Of a stretch of DNA of 64,000 bases, positions 52,615-62,714 are shown one piece after another. A model generated the notes under the pieces. That model searched no databases and was not told the origin of the DNA. It saw nothing but the letters and a program-made list of their open reading frames with translations. The position numbers and the translations under genes were made by a program. How positions within the stretch are numbered: the stretch's first letter is position 1; each line of letters starts with the position of its first letter. This DNA is from Mesobacillus jeotgali (lineage in GTDB: Bacteria; Bacillota; Bacilli; Bacillales; Cytobacillaceae), in assembly GCF_031759225.1 (NCBI RefSeq), contig NZ_CP134494.1, forward strand, positions 1,548,501-1,612,500, read 5' to 3'.

Positions 52615-53445
52615 ATGGAGCCATTCATCTTAAAAAGCCAGGAATACTTTGTCATAAAAGAGTGGATGGAACGTTATCCTGGACTTGAAGCGGGGTTCAC
52701 TACAAAGAATGGCGGTGTGAGCAAGCAGGATGCTTTCACAGGCCTGAATTTCGGTTTTCATGTTGGAGACGAACAGAATGCGGTTTGCGAAAATCGTCGC
52801 CTCCTGGCGGATCAAATCGCATTCCCTCTCTCCAGTTGGGTTGAAGCAGAACAAACTCATGATATCAACATTGCCAGGATTGAAAAAGCAGATCAAGGAA
52901 AAGGATCAACGTCTTATGATTCTTCGTTTGCAGGAACGGATGGCTTTTTGACAAACGAGCAGGGAATCCTCTTGACACTTTGTTACGCTGACTGTGTACC
53001 TCTTTATTTTATTGAACCGGAGAGCAGGCTGATTGGCGTCGCTCATGCTGGATGGAAGGGCACTGTGCATGGCATTGCAGCCGGGATGGTCAGCAAATTT
53101 CAGCAAAATGGAGCAAAAATAGAAAAAATTTCTGCCATTATTGGCCCATCAATATGCAAAAAATGTTATATTGTTGATGAGAGAGTCATCAATTTAGTGA
53201 AAAATATACTAGATGGTGTCGATATATTACCATATAATCAAGTTAGTGAAGGCCAATATTCTCTCGATTTAAAGGAATTGAACCGACAGATCCTGTTAAA
53301 AGCAGGTGTGGCAGACGGGAATATACAGGTTACCGATTATTGCACAAGCTGCCATAGTAAGCATTTCTATTCGCATAGGCGGGATAAGGGAAATGCTGGG
53401 CGAATGATGGCTTATATCGGCTGGAAGGAGGATAGCCATCCATAA
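52615..53445 (+). CDS. ylmD: YlmD, laccase-domain multicopper/purine nucleoside enzyme (YfiH family)
   Basis: 276 aa. The family (DUF152, YfiH) acts on purine nucleosides (phosphorolysis or deamination of adenosine/inosine) through zinc, as shown for homologues. The metal site is visible: CYADCVPLYF, VAHAGWKGTVHGIA with its His, and the late C-x-x-C-H pattern CTSCHSKHFYSHRRDKGNAGR. RBS TGTGAGGTAAA precedes the ATG. Its stop overlaps the ylmE start by one base. Confidence 0.9.
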   Translation: MEPFILKSQEYFVIKEWMERYPGLEAGFTTKNGGVSKQDAFTGLNFGFHVGDEQNAVCENRRLLADQIAFPLSSWVEAEQTHDINIARIEKADQGKGSTSYDSSFAGTDGFLTNEQGILLTLCYADCVPLYFIEPESRLIGVAHAGWKGTVHGIAAGMVSKFQQNGAKIEKISAIIGPSICKKCYIVDERVINLVKNILDGVDILPYNQVSEGQYSLDLKELNRQILLKAGVADGNIQVTDYCTSCHSKHFYSHRRDKGNAGRMMAYIGWKEDSHP

Positions 53446-54131
53446 TGAAAGTCAGAGATAATCTGGAGGTTATCCAGAATCAAATAGCAGATGTCTGCAA
53501 GAAAGCCGGGCGGGATCCGGAAGAAATCAAGATTATAGCGGTTACTAAGTATGTCTCACCCGAACGGGCACAGGAGGCCATAGATGCCGGTGTCATCCAT
53601 CTTGGTGAAAACCGGGAAGAAGGACTGCTTCATAAAATAGACCACTTAGAGGACAAGCCTGTATGGCATTTCATTGGGACACTGCAAACGAGAAAAGTAA
53701 AAAATATCATCGAACATGTTACATATATCCATTCATTGGACAGGCTGTCGCTTGCAAAGGAAATAAACAAGCGCTCCGATTCGAAAGTGCGGTGCCTGAT
53801 TCAGGTCAATGCATCCGGTGAAGAGAGCAAGCATGGATTGAGACCTGATGATGTTACTGGTTTTGTTCATGAATTGAAGCAGTATCCAAATATTGAAGTA
53901 AGCGGATTGATGACAATGGCACCATTCACTGAAGACGAGCAGGTGATCAGGGATTGCTTCAGGACAATGAAAAAGCTCCAAGCAGAAATACAATCGCTGC
54001 AACTGGAAAATGCACCATGTGATGAATTGTCAATGGGAATGTCAAATGATTTCAAAATAGCTGTTGAAGAAGGATCCACAATGGTGCGCATTGGCACTGC
54101 ATTGGTAGGGAACGAATCGGAGGTGCAATAA
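53445..54131 (+). CDS. ylmE: YlmE, PLP-binding homeostasis protein (YggS/PROSC family)
   Basis: 228 aa. A single alanine-racemase-like barrel that binds pyridoxal phosphate; Lys in [11 protein letters not shown] is the PLP lysine. Also seen: [43 protein letters not shown], and [27 protein letters not shown]. It balances PLP and amino-acid pools. One-base overlap with ylmD (TAATG) and one base before sepF show a tight operon. Confidence 0.93.
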   Translation: MKVRDNLEVIQNQIADVCKKAGRDPEEIKIIAVTKYVSPERAQEAIDAGVIHLGENREEGLLHKIDHLEDKPVWHFIGTLQTRKVKNIIEHVTYIHSLDRLSLAKEINKRSDSKVRCLIQVNASGEESKHGLRPDDVTGFVHELKQYPNIEVSGLMTMAPFTEDEQVIRDCFRTMKKLQAEIQSLQLENAPCDELSMGMSNDFKIAVEEGSTMVRIGTALVGNESEVQ

Positions 54132-54132
54132 T

Positions 54133-54573
54133 ATGAGCTTAAAATCAAAAATTAAGACATTTTTTTTCCTGGAAGATGAATATGACTATAATGATGAGGA
54201 AATGCTCGAGGAAGAAGCTGAACCCTTCAAGCCCAATAAACAGCCTGTCCAGCAAAAGCAGAATGTGGTAAGCCTGCAGAGTGTGCAAAAATCATCCAAG
54301 GTGATCCTGATGGAGCCAAGGATGTATGCAGAAGCACAGGAAATTGCCGACCATTTGAAAAATCGGCGGGCGGTCGTTGTGAATCTGCAGCGCATTGAAC
54401 AGGATCAGGCAAGGCGTATTGTCGATTTCCTCAGTGGAACAGTTTATGCGATCAGCGGTGATATCCAGCGGATCGGCATGAATATATTCTTATGTACCCC
54501 GGATAATGTAGAAGTCACAGGGAATATTTCTGAGCTGATGCAGGAGCGGGATTACCAAGAGTCGAGGTGGTAG
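54133..54573 (+). CDS. sepF: SepF, FtsZ-bundling membrane anchor
   Basis: 146 aa. An N-terminal amphipathic membrane-binding helix ([18 protein letters not shown]), an acidic linker, and the SepF core ([62 protein letters not shown]). It bends FtsZ polymers at the septum and partly replaces FtsA as a tether. RBS GGAGGTGCAA lies in the end of ylmE. ylmG follows 5 bases after the stop. Confidence 0.94.
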   Translation: MSLKSKIKTFFFLEDEYDYNDEEMLEEEAEPFKPNKQPVQQKQNVVSLQSVQKSSKVILMEPRMYAEAQEIADHLKNRRAVVVNLQRIEQDQARRIVDFLSGTVYAISGDIQRIGMNIFLCTPDNVEVTGNISELMQERDYQESRW

Positions 54574-54578
54574 ATTAA

Positions 54579-54839
54579 ATGGATTTAGTAATAGGCATAA
54601 TTGCTCAGCTAGTCAATCTTTATCAGTGGGCCCTGATTATTTATATTTTCATGTCATGGTTCCCTAACGCCAGGGAAACGGCAATCGGACAATTTTTAGC
54701 GCGGATTTGCGAACCTTTCCTGGAGCCTTTCCGAAGGATTGTTCCTTCAATCGGCATGATTGATATTTCACCAATCGTTGCATTCCTTGTATTGCGTTTT
54801 GCTGTCTCTGGCTTGTATCAGCTGGCAGCATGGTTTTAA
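54579..54839 (+). CDS. ylmG: YlmG, YggT-family membrane protein
   Basis: 86 aa with two transmembrane helices ([25 protein letters not shown] and a later [23 protein letters not shown]) and the YggT signature WFPN...[18 protein letters not shown]. The family is linked to membrane organisation and nucleoid or division processes; the exact role is unknown. RBS GAGGTGG within the sepF end. Own terminator. Confidence 0.9.
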   Translation: MDLVIGIIAQLVNLYQWALIIYIFMSWFPNARETAIGQFLARICEPFLEPFRRIVPSIGMIDISPIVAFLVLRFAVSGLYQLAAWF

Positions 54840-54861
54840 TAAGGATCATTCTTATCTCTTG

Positions 54862-54892
54862 CAGGGTCTGAATCAGGCCCTGTTTATTTTAT
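54862..54892 (+). terminator. Terminator of the ylmC-ylmG operon
   Basis: CAGGGtCTGA and TCAGgCCCTG pair with mismatched bases; a T-rich run follows. Confidence 0.65.
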
Positions 54893-54932
54893 AATTTCAG
54901 ATTTTATATCATTTCAACTTAGAGAATTGTCC

Positions 54933-55050
54933 AGCTCCAGCGCCTAGCCCCTCGAGACGCTTCGGTCCTGCCAATGAAGTCAAAGAACGACTTCACTGTC
55001 ACGCCCTCCAGCGCTTGTCGGGGCTGACCAAGGCGCTTCCGCTTTTCTTA
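54933..55050 (+). repeat. 118-bp dispersed repeat, copy 2
   Basis: Partner of the copy at 49321-49438. Outer arms AGCGCCT/AGGCGCT, next GCCCC/GGGGC, inner TGAAGTC/GACTTCA. It lies in the ylmG-ylmH gap and ends 29 bases before the ylmH ATG. Confidence 0.9.
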
Positions 55051-55078
55051 TATCGAGTCAACAAAAAGGAGTACAGTA

Positions 55079-55852
55079 ATGAGTATTTACCAGCATTTCC
55101 GTCCAGAGGAACGGGAATTTATCGATCAGGTGATTAACTGGAAAGAATATGTTGAGCAAAATTATGCTCCGAAACTAACTGATTTTTTGGATCCGCGTGA
55201 ACAGCAGATCCTTGCAACAGTCATCGGCAAGCATCATGATGTGAAATGGGAGCTGTTTGGCGGTGCTCCAGGGACCGAAAGAAAAAGGGCATTTCTTTTT
55301 CCAGAGTACCTGGAAGCTAAAGATGAGGATTTCCAGGTAAAGCTTTTTGGGATTGATTATGCAAAGAAATTTGTGAATATTGAACACCGTCAAGTTTTGG
55401 GCAGCCTGATGTCACTCGGTTTGAAGCGTGGGAAATTCGGAGATATCCTGATTGAAGGAGATACCGTGCAATTTTTTGCTGCTGAGGAAATAGCTGATTA
55501 CATAAGGCTTCAATTAGAATCAATCGGCAGAGCATCGATTGGCTTGTCAGAACTCCCGCTTGAAAAAGCGGTGGGCATTGCTGAAGAATGGAATGAAGTG
55601 ACGACTACTGTTTCCTCAATGCGACTTGATACTGTCATGTCCGCTCTATTCAATCTATCCAGGCAAAAATCCCAGCTGCTGATCCAGCATGGGCATGTTA
55701 AAGTCAATTGGACAGCCATTGAAAACACAGCCTTTGAATGCGGTGAAGGGGACGTCATCTCTGCTCGGGGTTATGGCCGTGCGAAAATCATCACAATCGA
55801 AGGGAAAACAAAAAAAGATAAATATCGAGTTATTGCTGGACGGAAAAAATAA
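55079..55852 (+). CDS. ylmH: YlmH, S4-domain RNA-binding protein
   Basis: 257 aa. An N-terminal domain (MSIYQHFRPEEREFIDQVINWKEYVEQNYAPKLTDFLDPREQQILATV), a central YlmH/RRM-like domain, and a C-terminal S4 domain (TVMSALFNLSRQKSQLLIQHGHVKVNWT). In B. subtilis YlmH binds 50S subunits and takes part in rescue of stalled ribosome complexes, overlapping with RqcP. RBS AAAAAGGAG precedes the ATG. It is followed by divIVA. Confidence 0.92.
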   Translation: MSIYQHFRPEEREFIDQVINWKEYVEQNYAPKLTDFLDPREQQILATVIGKHHDVKWELFGGAPGTERKRAFLFPEYLEAKDEDFQVKLFGIDYAKKFVNIEHRQVLGSLMSLGLKRGKFGDILIEGDTVQFFAAEEIADYIRLQLESIGRASIGLSELPLEKAVGIAEEWNEVTTTVSSMRLDTVMSALFNLSRQKSQLLIQHGHVKVNWTAIENTAFECGEGDVISARGYGRAKIITIEGKTKKDKYRVIAGRKK

Positions 55853-55943
55853 TTATATAGTAATAGTAGAAGGATTTTTAGTTTATTTGTCGAATCATAG
55901 CTTTAAGTACATAAAGGATTATAACTAAATGGGAGGTGGCGTC

Positions 55944-56465
55944 ATGCCTTTAACGCCGTTAGATATACACAACAAAGAATTTAATAAGGGATTTCGCGGG
56001 TATGATGAAGATGAAGTCAACGAATTTCTTGACCAGGTGATCAAGGACTATGAACTAATTATCCGAGAGAAAAAAGAAATGGAAGAAAAGCTGAATGAGA
56101 TGAATTCAAGGCTTGGCCATTTTACAAATATTGAAGAAACATTGAATAAATCAATTGTTATTGCGCAGGAAGCAGGAGAAGAAGTCCGCCGCAACGCGCA
56201 GAAGGAAGCGAAGCTGATCATCAAGGAAGCGGAAAAGAACGCTGACAGGATCATTAACGAGTCATTATCAAAAGCTCGCAAGATCGCACTCGAAATTGAG
56301 GAACTGAAGAAGCAATCGAAAGTATTCAGGACAAGATTCAAGATGTTGATCGAAGCCCAGCTTGATATGCTGAATACGGATGATTGGGATCACTTGCTTG
56401 AATATGAATTGGATTCAACAGAATTAAAAGCGACAGCAAGAGAAGAAGAAGACTCACTGGCTTGA
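55944..56465 (+). CDS. divIVA: DivIVA, polar and septal scaffold protein
   Basis: 173 aa. The membrane-curvature-sensing N-terminal domain is MPLTPLDIHNKEFNKGFRGYDEDEVNEFLDQVIKDYELI; after it come coiled coils (EKKEMEEKLNEMNSRLGHF; EEVRRNAQKEAKLIIKEAEKNADRI). It recruits MinJ and, in sporulation, RacA/ComN in B. subtilis. ATG 55944 follows GGGAGGTGG; an ATG at 55929 would include it. The ileS promoter -35 overlaps its stop codon. Confidence 0.95.
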   Translation: MPLTPLDIHNKEFNKGFRGYDEDEVNEFLDQVIKDYELIIREKKEMEEKLNEMNSRLGHFTNIEETLNKSIVIAQEAGEEVRRNAQKEAKLIIKEAEKNADRIINESLSKARKIALEIEELKKQSKVFRTRFKMLIEAQLDMLNTDDWDHLLEYELDSTELKATAREEEDSLA

Positions 56466-56491
56466 CGCAGGCACGCTGTTTCGCATATAAT
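56462..56491 (+). promoter_or_regulatory. Sigma-A promoter of the ileS T-box leader
   Basis: TTGACG, 18 bases, TATAAT. The -35 hexamer overlaps the TGA stop of divIVA. Confidence 0.82.
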
Positions 56492-56499
56492 TTCATAAC

Positions 56500-56780
56500 A
56501 AAGTGCAATAGATGAAAGAAACGATGACAGGGACAGTATGGCGTTCCAGTTGCTTGTTTATCAGCGAAATGGGGAAGGTGAGAGCCCATTACAAGCGGAT
56601 TGCCAGAAAATCACCCGATAGTTCCGAGCTGAACATCCAGGAAGGATCAGTAAGTGCAGGCGTGACATTCGCGTTAAGAATGCTAAGAGGACAGGATGAT
56701 AATGTCTTGTCTATTTAGGGTGGTACCGCGGGAATATAAACCTTCTCGTCCCTTTTCAGGGATGAGGAGGTTTTTTTTAT
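56500..56780 (+). ncRNA. Isoleucine T-box leader of ileS
   Basis: A tRNA-sensing leader that stops transcription unless uncharged tRNA-Ile binds. Stem I region begins near ACGATGACAGGGACAGTA (56520-56537). A specifier ATC for isoleucine is plausible at 56635-56637 in GAACATCCAG. The T-box bulge GGGTGGTACCGCGG is at 56718-56731. The terminator CCTTCTCGTCCCT with AGGGATGAGGAGG (56741-56770) ends in eight T residues; the T-box sequence and the left terminator arm form the competing antiterminator. Confidence 0.93.
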
Positions 56781-56836
56781 TTTCCAAAATCGTTCTCTTT
56801 CATGGTTGCAATGGTAAAAATAGGAGGATCAATCGA

Positions 56837-59596
56837 ATGGAGTACAAAGACACTTTACTCATGCCAAAGACCGAGTTTCCAATGCGCGGAAATTTGCCGA
56901 ACAGGGAACCTGAAATCCAGGCAAAATGGGAAGAAATGAATATTTACGAAAAAGTTCAAAAACACACGGCAGATCGCCCGCTGTTCATCCTGCATGATGG
57001 ACCTCCGTATGCAAACGGTGATATCCATATGGGTCACGCATTGAATAAGATCCTCAAAGATTTTATCGTCCGCTATAAATCAATGAGCGGTTTTTGCTCG
57101 CCATATGTACCTGGCTGGGACACTCATGGATTGCCTATTGAGCAGGCATTGACGAACAAAGGTGTAAAACGCAAAGAAATGACTGTCGCTGAATTCAGGA
57201 AGCTTTGTGAAGAGTATGCCTACGAGCAGATCAACAACCAGCGTGAACAGTTCAAGCGCTTGGGCGTTCGCGGTGACTGGGAAAACCCATATATCACTTT
57301 GAAGCCAGAATATGAAGCACAGCAAATCAAAGTATTCGGAGAAATGGCGAAAAAGGGATACATCTATAAAGGCAAGAAGCCTGTTTACTGGTCTCCATCA
57401 AGTGAATCTGCACTTGCAGAAGCTGAAATTGAGTATCAGGATAAGCGTTCAGCTTCCATCTACGTTGGCTTCCCTGTAAAAGACGGCAAAGGAGTTCTAG
57501 ACCAGGATATTGAAATCGTCATCTGGACGACTACTCCATGGACGATCCCAGCTAACCTTGGAATCTCCGTACATCCTGATTTGACTTATGTTGTAGTAGA
57601 AGCTGACGGAAGAAAATTCCTTGTGGCCGAAGAACTGCTTGAGGCTGTTACGAACGAAATCGGCTGGGAAAATGCTTCGACACTTAAGAAAGTTGTTGGT
57701 AAAGAACTTGAAGGTGTTCTTGCCAAGCATCCATTATACGGTCGCGATTCCCTTGTCATGCTAGGTGACCATGTAACGACCGATGCTGGTACAGGATGTG
57801 TCCACACTGCACCTGGACACGGTGAAGATGACTTCCATGTTGGCCAGAAGTATGGTCTTGAAGTTTTATGCCCTGTTGATGACAAAGGTGTAATGACAGC
57901 TGAAGCTGAAGGCTTCGAAGGTTTATTCTATGATCAGGCAAACAAGCCAATCACAGAAAAGCTGGAAGAAGCAGGTGCCTTACTGAAGCTAAGCTTTATC
58001 ACTCACTCCTATCCGCATGACTGGAGAACAAAGAAACCTGTCATCTTCCGTGCAACAGCACAGTGGTTTGCGTCCATCAAGGATTTCCGCGGAGAATTGC
58101 TAAAAGCGGTTGAAGAAACAAAATGGGTTCCGGCCTGGGGCGAAACGAGACTATTCAATATGGTCCGTGACCGTGGTGATTGGTGTATTTCCCGTCAGCG
58201 TGCATGGGGCGTTCCGATTCCGGTATTCTACGCTGAGAACGGCCAGGAAATCATCACCGATGAAACAATACAACATGTTTCAAACCTTTTCCGTGAGCAT
58301 GGATCCAATATCTGGTTTGAAAAAGAAGCGAAAGAATTGCTCCCTGAAGGCTTCAGCCATCCTGGCAGCCCTAATGGACAGTTTACAAAAGAAACAGACA
58401 TCATGGACGTTTGGTTCGACTCAGGTTCATCACACCAGGCAGTACTTGTAGAGCGTGATGATCTTCAGCGTCCGGCAGACCTTTATCTAGAAGGTTCTGA
58501 CCAATATCGCGGCTGGTTCAACTCATCATTATCAACAGCAGTGGCGGTAACAGGAAAAGCTCCTTATAAAGGTGTACTGAGCCATGGTTTCGCACTTGAT
58601 GGCGAAGGCCGCAAGATGAGTAAGTCAATCGGCAACGTTGTCGTTCCTGCAAAGGTCATGAACCAGTTGGGTGCAGATATCCTCCGTCTATGGGTTGCTT
58701 CCGTCGATTATCAATCCGATGTACGTGTTTCTGATGCGATCCTTAAACAGGTTGCTGAAGTATACCGTAAAATTCGCAACACATTCAGGTTCTTGCTTGG
58801 TAATCTTTCTGATTTCAATCCTGAAACAGATGCAGTTCCATTCGAACAGCTACGTGAAGTTGATCAGTTCATGCTTGTGAAGCTGAACAAACTGATCAAA
58901 TATGTGCGCAATGCATATGACAATTATGAGTTCGCAGGTGTCTACCATGCGGTCAATAACTTCTGTACGCTTGACTTGAGTGCGTTTTATCTTGATTTTG
59001 CAAAGGATGTCCTTTACATCGAAGCAGCAGATCATTCTGATCGCCGCGCAATCCAGACCGTATTGCACGAAAGCCTGCTTGCATTGGTTAAGCTGACTGC
59101 ACCAATCCTTTCTCATACTGCTGATGAGGTTTGGGGATTCATTCCTTCAACTAAAGAAGACAGCGTCCAGCTGACAGATATGCCTGAAGCGAAGGAAATC
59201 GAAAATGCAGAAGCGCTTGAAAATAAATGGAATGCGTTCATGAAGCTGCGTGATGATGTCCTCAAGGCACTTGAAGAAGCGAGAAACTCAAAAGTGATCG
59301 GCAAATCGCTGACAGCTAAGGTATCTCTATATGTCAATGACAGCACAAAAGAGCTTCTGGATTCAATCTCTGAAAACTTTAGCCAACTGTTCATTGTTTC
59401 AGGCTTCGAAGTGGCTGGAAGCTACGCCCAGGCCCCTGACAACGCAATCAAGCTTGAAAACACTGCGATTGTTGTTACAAAGGCTGAAGGTGAGACATGT
59501 GAAAGATGCTGGGTCGTTACACCAGAGGTCGGTAAAGTCGAAGAACATCCAACACTTTGTGAGCGATGTGCAACTGTAGTCAAAGAAAATTACTAA
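56837..59596 (+). CDS. ileS: Isoleucyl-tRNA synthetase
   Basis: 919 aa. Class I synthetase: HIGH motif as HMGH (residues 64-67, in [15 protein letters not shown]), KMSKS at 593-597 ([10 protein letters not shown]), the editing (CP1) domain with TTPWTIPAN and [23 protein letters not shown], and a C-terminal zinc finger ([19 protein letters not shown]). It is controlled by the T-box just upstream. The frame is open far upstream into the leader, but ATG 56837 after AGGAGGATC is the start. Own terminator follows. Confidence 0.97.
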   Translation: MEYKDTLLMPKTEFPMRGNLPNREPEIQAKWEEMNIYEKVQKHTADRPLFILHDGPPYANGDIHMGHALNKILKDFIVRYKSMSGFCSPYVPGWDTHGLPIEQALTNKGVKRKEMTVAEFRKLCEEYAYEQINNQREQFKRLGVRGDWENPYITLKPEYEAQQIKVFGEMAKKGYIYKGKKPVYWSPSSESALAEAEIEYQDKRSASIYVGFPVKDGKGVLDQDIEIVIWTTTPWTIPANLGISVHPDLTYVVVEADGRKFLVAEELLEAVTNEIGWENASTLKKVVGKELEGVLAKHPLYGRDSLVMLGDHVTTDAGTGCVHTAPGHGEDDFHVGQKYGLEVLCPVDDKGVMTAEAEGFEGLFYDQANKPITEKLEEAGALLKLSFITHSYPHDWRTKKPVIFRATAQWFASIKDFRGELLKAVEETKWVPAWGETRLFNMVRDRGDWCISRQRAWGVPIPVFYAENGQEIITDETIQHVSNLFREHGSNIWFEKEAKELLPEGFSHPGSPNGQFTKETDIMDVWFDSGSSHQAVLVERDDLQRPADLYLEGSDQYRGWFNSSLSTAVAVTGKAPYKGVLSHGFALDGEGRKMSKSIGNVVVPAKVMNQLGADILRLWVASVDYQSDVRVSDAILKQVAEVYRKIRNTFRFLLGNLSDFNPETDAVPFEQLREVDQFMLVKLNKLIKYVRNAYDNYEFAGVYHAVNNFCTLDLSAFYLDFAKDVLYIEAADHSDRRAIQTVLHESLLALVKLTAPILSHTADEVWGFIPSTKEDSVQLTDMPEAKEIENAEALENKWNAFMKLRDDVLKALEEARNSKVIGKSLTAKVSLYVNDSTKELLDSISENFSQLFIVSGFEVAGSYAQAPDNAIKLENTAIVVTKAEGETCERCWVVTPEVGKVEEHPTLCERCATVVKENY

Positions 59597-59610
59597 TACG
59601 CTAAAATGAG

Positions 59611-59637
59611 ACTCCGGGTTTATGCCCGGAGTTTTTT
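59611..59637 (+). terminator. Terminator of ileS
   Basis: ACTCCGGG and CCCGGAGT pair around about 6 bases, followed by six T residues. Confidence 0.88.
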
Positions 59638-59735
59638 CTATGCTTGGGAAATCCTGCAGTACATGTAAAAACTTTAACTGAGTCAGTAAAAAGTTACGGG
59701 AAATAATAGCTGTAAACAGGAACGGGGGCAGATAT

Positions 59736-60023
59736 ATGGAAAGTAATCTTGATTACATTTACAATGAGCTCCGCGAAACGAAAACAGAATTGTTAACGTA
59801 CCTGAATTACGGACAGAGAGACGAAAGGATTTTACATTATATTAAAGATGAGCTTCGCGATATCGAAGCAGCACTGAAAAAAATGGAAAATGGCGAGTAC
59901 GGGAAATGTGAAATATCCGGAGAATACTTGCCATATGAGTTTTTGCAGACCATCCCAACAGCAAGATCTGCTGTCGAACTGGACGATATTGAGCAATACT
60001 ACCGGAAACCTATTTATTCGTGA
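59736..60023 (+). CDS. ylyA: YlyA, DksA/TraR-like protein without an intact zinc finger
   Basis: 95 aa. An N-terminal helical hairpin (LDYIYNELRETKTELLTYLNYGQRDERILHYIKDELRDIEAALKKME) and a C-terminal region aligned to the DksA zinc finger (NGEYGKCEISGEYLPYEFLQTIPTARSAVELDD). Only Cys58 remains; the other three Cys positions are replaced, so zinc binding is unlikely. B. subtilis YlyA interacts with RNA polymerase and affects sigma-G-dependent genes; position between ileS and lspA matches. RBS ACGGGGGCA precedes the ATG. Confidence 0.8.
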   Translation: MESNLDYIYNELRETKTELLTYLNYGQRDERILHYIKDELRDIEAALKKMENGEYGKCEISGEYLPYEFLQTIPTARSAVELDDIEQYYRKPIYS

Positions 60024-60130
60024 GTTTTCATGCCAATCCGGAATGGCGGAGGAGTTGAAATATGATCTCCAAGATTTCTTTTAAAGGTAAAGATTGGATT
60101 TATTGGAAAACAATATTGAAAATTTCCAAG

Positions 60131-60240
60131 TCGCCAATAAAAATCGATTTTCGCCAATAAGCAGCACATTATCGCCAATAAAATAAAATTATCGCCAATA
60201 AAAATCGAAAATCGCCAATAAAAATATTTTTTCGCCAATA
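60131..60240. repeat. Six CGCCAATAA motifs with 20-21 bp period
   Basis: TCGCCAATAA starts at 60131, 60151, 60172, 60192, 60212 and 60232. The 10-base spacers are AT-rich and mostly A4-T/C-G/A type (AAATCGATTT, AAATATTTTT). An inverted half motif TTATTGG stands at 60100. It fills part of the 413-base ylyA-lspA gap. Confidence 0.93.
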
Positions 60241-60436
60241 AACAATTTGGACACTTCAATACATGTTATACTCATCACCCAAAACCACTTACATAATAGA
60301 AATTTCTCTGTTAGTAAGTGTTTTACCACCTTTCGAAGTCAGAAACATCACTAAAACTTATAAAATCTGTCGTTTTAATCACATATGTGCTAAAATGCAA
60401 AGGTAATGAATTGCTGTGGATGTGGAGGTTACCTTT

Positions 60437-60928
60437 GTGTTTTATTACATAATTGCACTGTTTGTTATCTTGCTTGACCAGGTTACTAAATGGTTTATTG
60501 TCAAAAACATGGAGCTTGGTGAGAGCATAAAGGTCATAGAGAATTTCTTATATATCACTTCGCACCGAAACCGCGGTGCTGCGTGGGGAATCCTTCAGGG
60601 GCAAATGTGGTTCTTTTATGTCATCACTGTGATAGTTATTATTGGCCTTGTCATTTATATTCAAAAAGCCGCAAAAGGCAAGCTTTTGCTGGGTGTTTCG
60701 CTTGGTTTTATGCTGGGCGGGGCGATTGGGAATTTCATCGACAGGGTATACCGAAAAGAAGTGGTGGATTTCATCAACACCTATATTTTTGGATACGATT
60801 TCCCTATCTTCAATATCGCGGATTCTGCGCTGGTGATCGGTGTAGGATTGCTGATGATTGACATGATCAGGGAAGAGAGAGAGGCGAAAAGAAAAGCTTA
60901 TGGAGAAAATGGAACACATCATCAGTGA
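60437..60928 (+). CDS. lspA: Signal peptidase II (lipoprotein signal peptidase)
   Basis: 163 aa, four transmembrane helices. It removes signal peptides from diacylglyceryl-prolipoproteins. The two catalytic Asp are in [19 protein letters not shown] and [11 protein letters not shown]; the N-terminal [10 protein letters not shown] and HRNRGAAWG motifs are also present. GTG 60437 follows GTGGAGGTT at 9 bases; the open frame reaches 60416 without an RBS. Its end overlaps the rluD start by 29 bases. Confidence 0.95.
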   Translation: MFYYIIALFVILLDQVTKWFIVKNMELGESIKVIENFLYITSHRNRGAAWGILQGQMWFFYVITVIVIIGLVIYIQKAAKGKLLLGVSLGFMLGGAIGNFIDRVYRKEVVDFINTYIFGYDFPIFNIADSALVIGVGLLMIDMIREEREAKRKAYGENGTHHQ

Positions 60929-61811
60929 GGAACAGGCTGGTGACAGAATAGATAAAGTAGTTTCGACACTCGACGCTGATTGGTCGAGGAGCCAGGTACA
61001 GCAATGGATCAAGGATGGAAACGTTCTTGTAAATGGTGCACAAATCAAAACAAATTATAAATGCAGTTTGGATGACAAGCTTGAAATCAGCATCCCTGAT
61101 CCCGAAGTACTGGATGTCATTCCTGAGGAAATGGATCTTGAGATTTTTTATGAGGACGCAGATGTCCTTGTTGTGAACAAGCCTAAGGGAATGGTTGTCC
61201 ACCCCGCGCCTGGACATATGACTGGGACGCTTGTTAACGGGCTGATGGCACATTGCAAGGACTTATCAGGCATTAATGGTGTGCTTCGCCCGGGAATCGT
61301 CCATAGGATTGATAAAGACACATCCGGGCTCCTGATGGTGGCGAAGAATGATATGGCACATGAAAGCCTGGTAAACCAGCTTGTAGCGAAAAGTGTTACT
61401 CGCAAATACAAGGCGCTCGTTCATGGAAATATCCACCATGATCATGGAACGATCGATGCACCGCTCGGGCGGGATCAAAAAGACCGCCAGAGCATGACAG
61501 TGGTTGATAATGGCAAACATGCTGTCACGCATTTTAATGTTCTCGAACGGTTTAAGGATTTTACCTTTGTTGAGTGCCAGCTTGAAACAGGCAGGACACA
61601 CCAAATTCGTGTGCATATGAAATATATTGGTTATCCTTTGGCAGGAGATCCGAAATACGGTCCGAAAAAAACGCTCGATCTTGGCGGACAAGCATTGCAT
61701 GCCGGGCTTCTTGGCTTTGAGCATCCAAGGACAGGCGAGTATCTGGAGTTTGAAGCACCAATGCCTGAGTATTTCGTAAAGCTTTTAGACGATTTAAGAG
61801 AAAATCGTTGA
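60900..61811 (+). CDS. rluD: RluD-family pseudouridine synthase (YlyB)
   Basis: 303 aa. N-terminal S4 domain ([33 protein letters not shown]), then the RluA-type synthase with the catalytic Asp in [42 protein letters not shown] closes the active site. It modifies uridines of 23S rRNA. ATG 60900 is taken; ATG 60909, after GGAG, is an alternative. The start overlaps lspA, indicating coupling. The pyr promoter begins in its stop codon. Confidence 0.92.
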   Translation: MEKMEHIISEEQAGDRIDKVVSTLDADWSRSQVQQWIKDGNVLVNGAQIKTNYKCSLDDKLEISIPDPEVLDVIPEEMDLEIFYEDADVLVVNKPKGMVVHPAPGHMTGTLVNGLMAHCKDLSGINGVLRPGIVHRIDKDTSGLLMVAKNDMAHESLVNQLVAKSVTRKYKALVHGNIHHDHGTIDAPLGRDQKDRQSMTVVDNGKHAVTHFNVLERFKDFTFVECQLETGRTHQIRVHMKYIGYPLAGDPKYGPKKTLDLGGQALHAGLLGFEHPRTGEYLEFEAPMPEYFVKLLDDLRENR

Positions 61812-61836
61812 CAAAGTTCAACATCTATTTTAAGAT
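61808..61836 (+). promoter_or_regulatory. Sigma-A promoter of the pyr operon
   Basis: TTGACA, 17 bases, TAAGAT. The -35 overlaps the rluD stop codon, as the ileS promoter does with divIVA. Confidence 0.65.
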
Positions 61837-61859
61837 GACTATAGTTTAATAAGTCCTTT

Positions 61860-61980
61860 AAAGACAGTCCCGTGAGGCTGAGAAGGAAACGGATTTGCAA
61901 CAGGCATTTGATATGCCCTGCTGCATATTAATACTACACGTTTACCCTCTTGCCTAAACAGACAAGAGGGTTTTTTTGCG
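61860..61980 (+). promoter_or_regulatory. PyrR-dependent attenuator before pyrR
   Basis: The PyrR-binding loop is CAGTCCCGTGAGGCTG (61865-61880), matching the ARUCCNGNGAGGYU consensus. The terminator ACCCTCTTG (61944-61952) with CAAGAGGGT (61963-61971) runs into seven T residues. UMP-loaded PyrR stabilises the anti-antiterminator and stops transcription. Confidence 0.93.
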
Positions 61981-62020
61981 AATGTATTTCCGTTTTCAAT
62001 CGTAAATAGAGAAGGAGTGA

Positions 62021-62569
<549 letters not shown>

Positions 62570-62579
62570 ATAATGCCCT

Positions 62580-62691
62580 TTTAAATGCAGTCCAGAGAGG
62601 CTGAAAAGGGGGAACACATGGCTGATGGCTTTGTGCGGGTTTTTTTAGACCCATACCCTCTTTGTATCTACTGGCAAAGAGGGTTTTTTTA
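62580..62691 (+). promoter_or_regulatory. PyrR-dependent attenuator between pyrR and pyrP
   Basis: A second binding loop, CAGTCCAGAGAGGCTG (62588-62603), and a terminator ACCCTCTTTG (62655-62664) with CAAAGAGGGT (62675-62684) plus T-tract. The terminator stem is almost the same as in the first attenuator. Confidence 0.93.
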
Positions 62692-62714
62692 TACAAAGAG
62701 AGAGGGGAATAAAC

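Noticed and set aside
56696..56836. Longer ileS start
   Set aside because: The extension runs through the T-box terminator; ATG 56837 has a good RBS and the conserved N-terminus.
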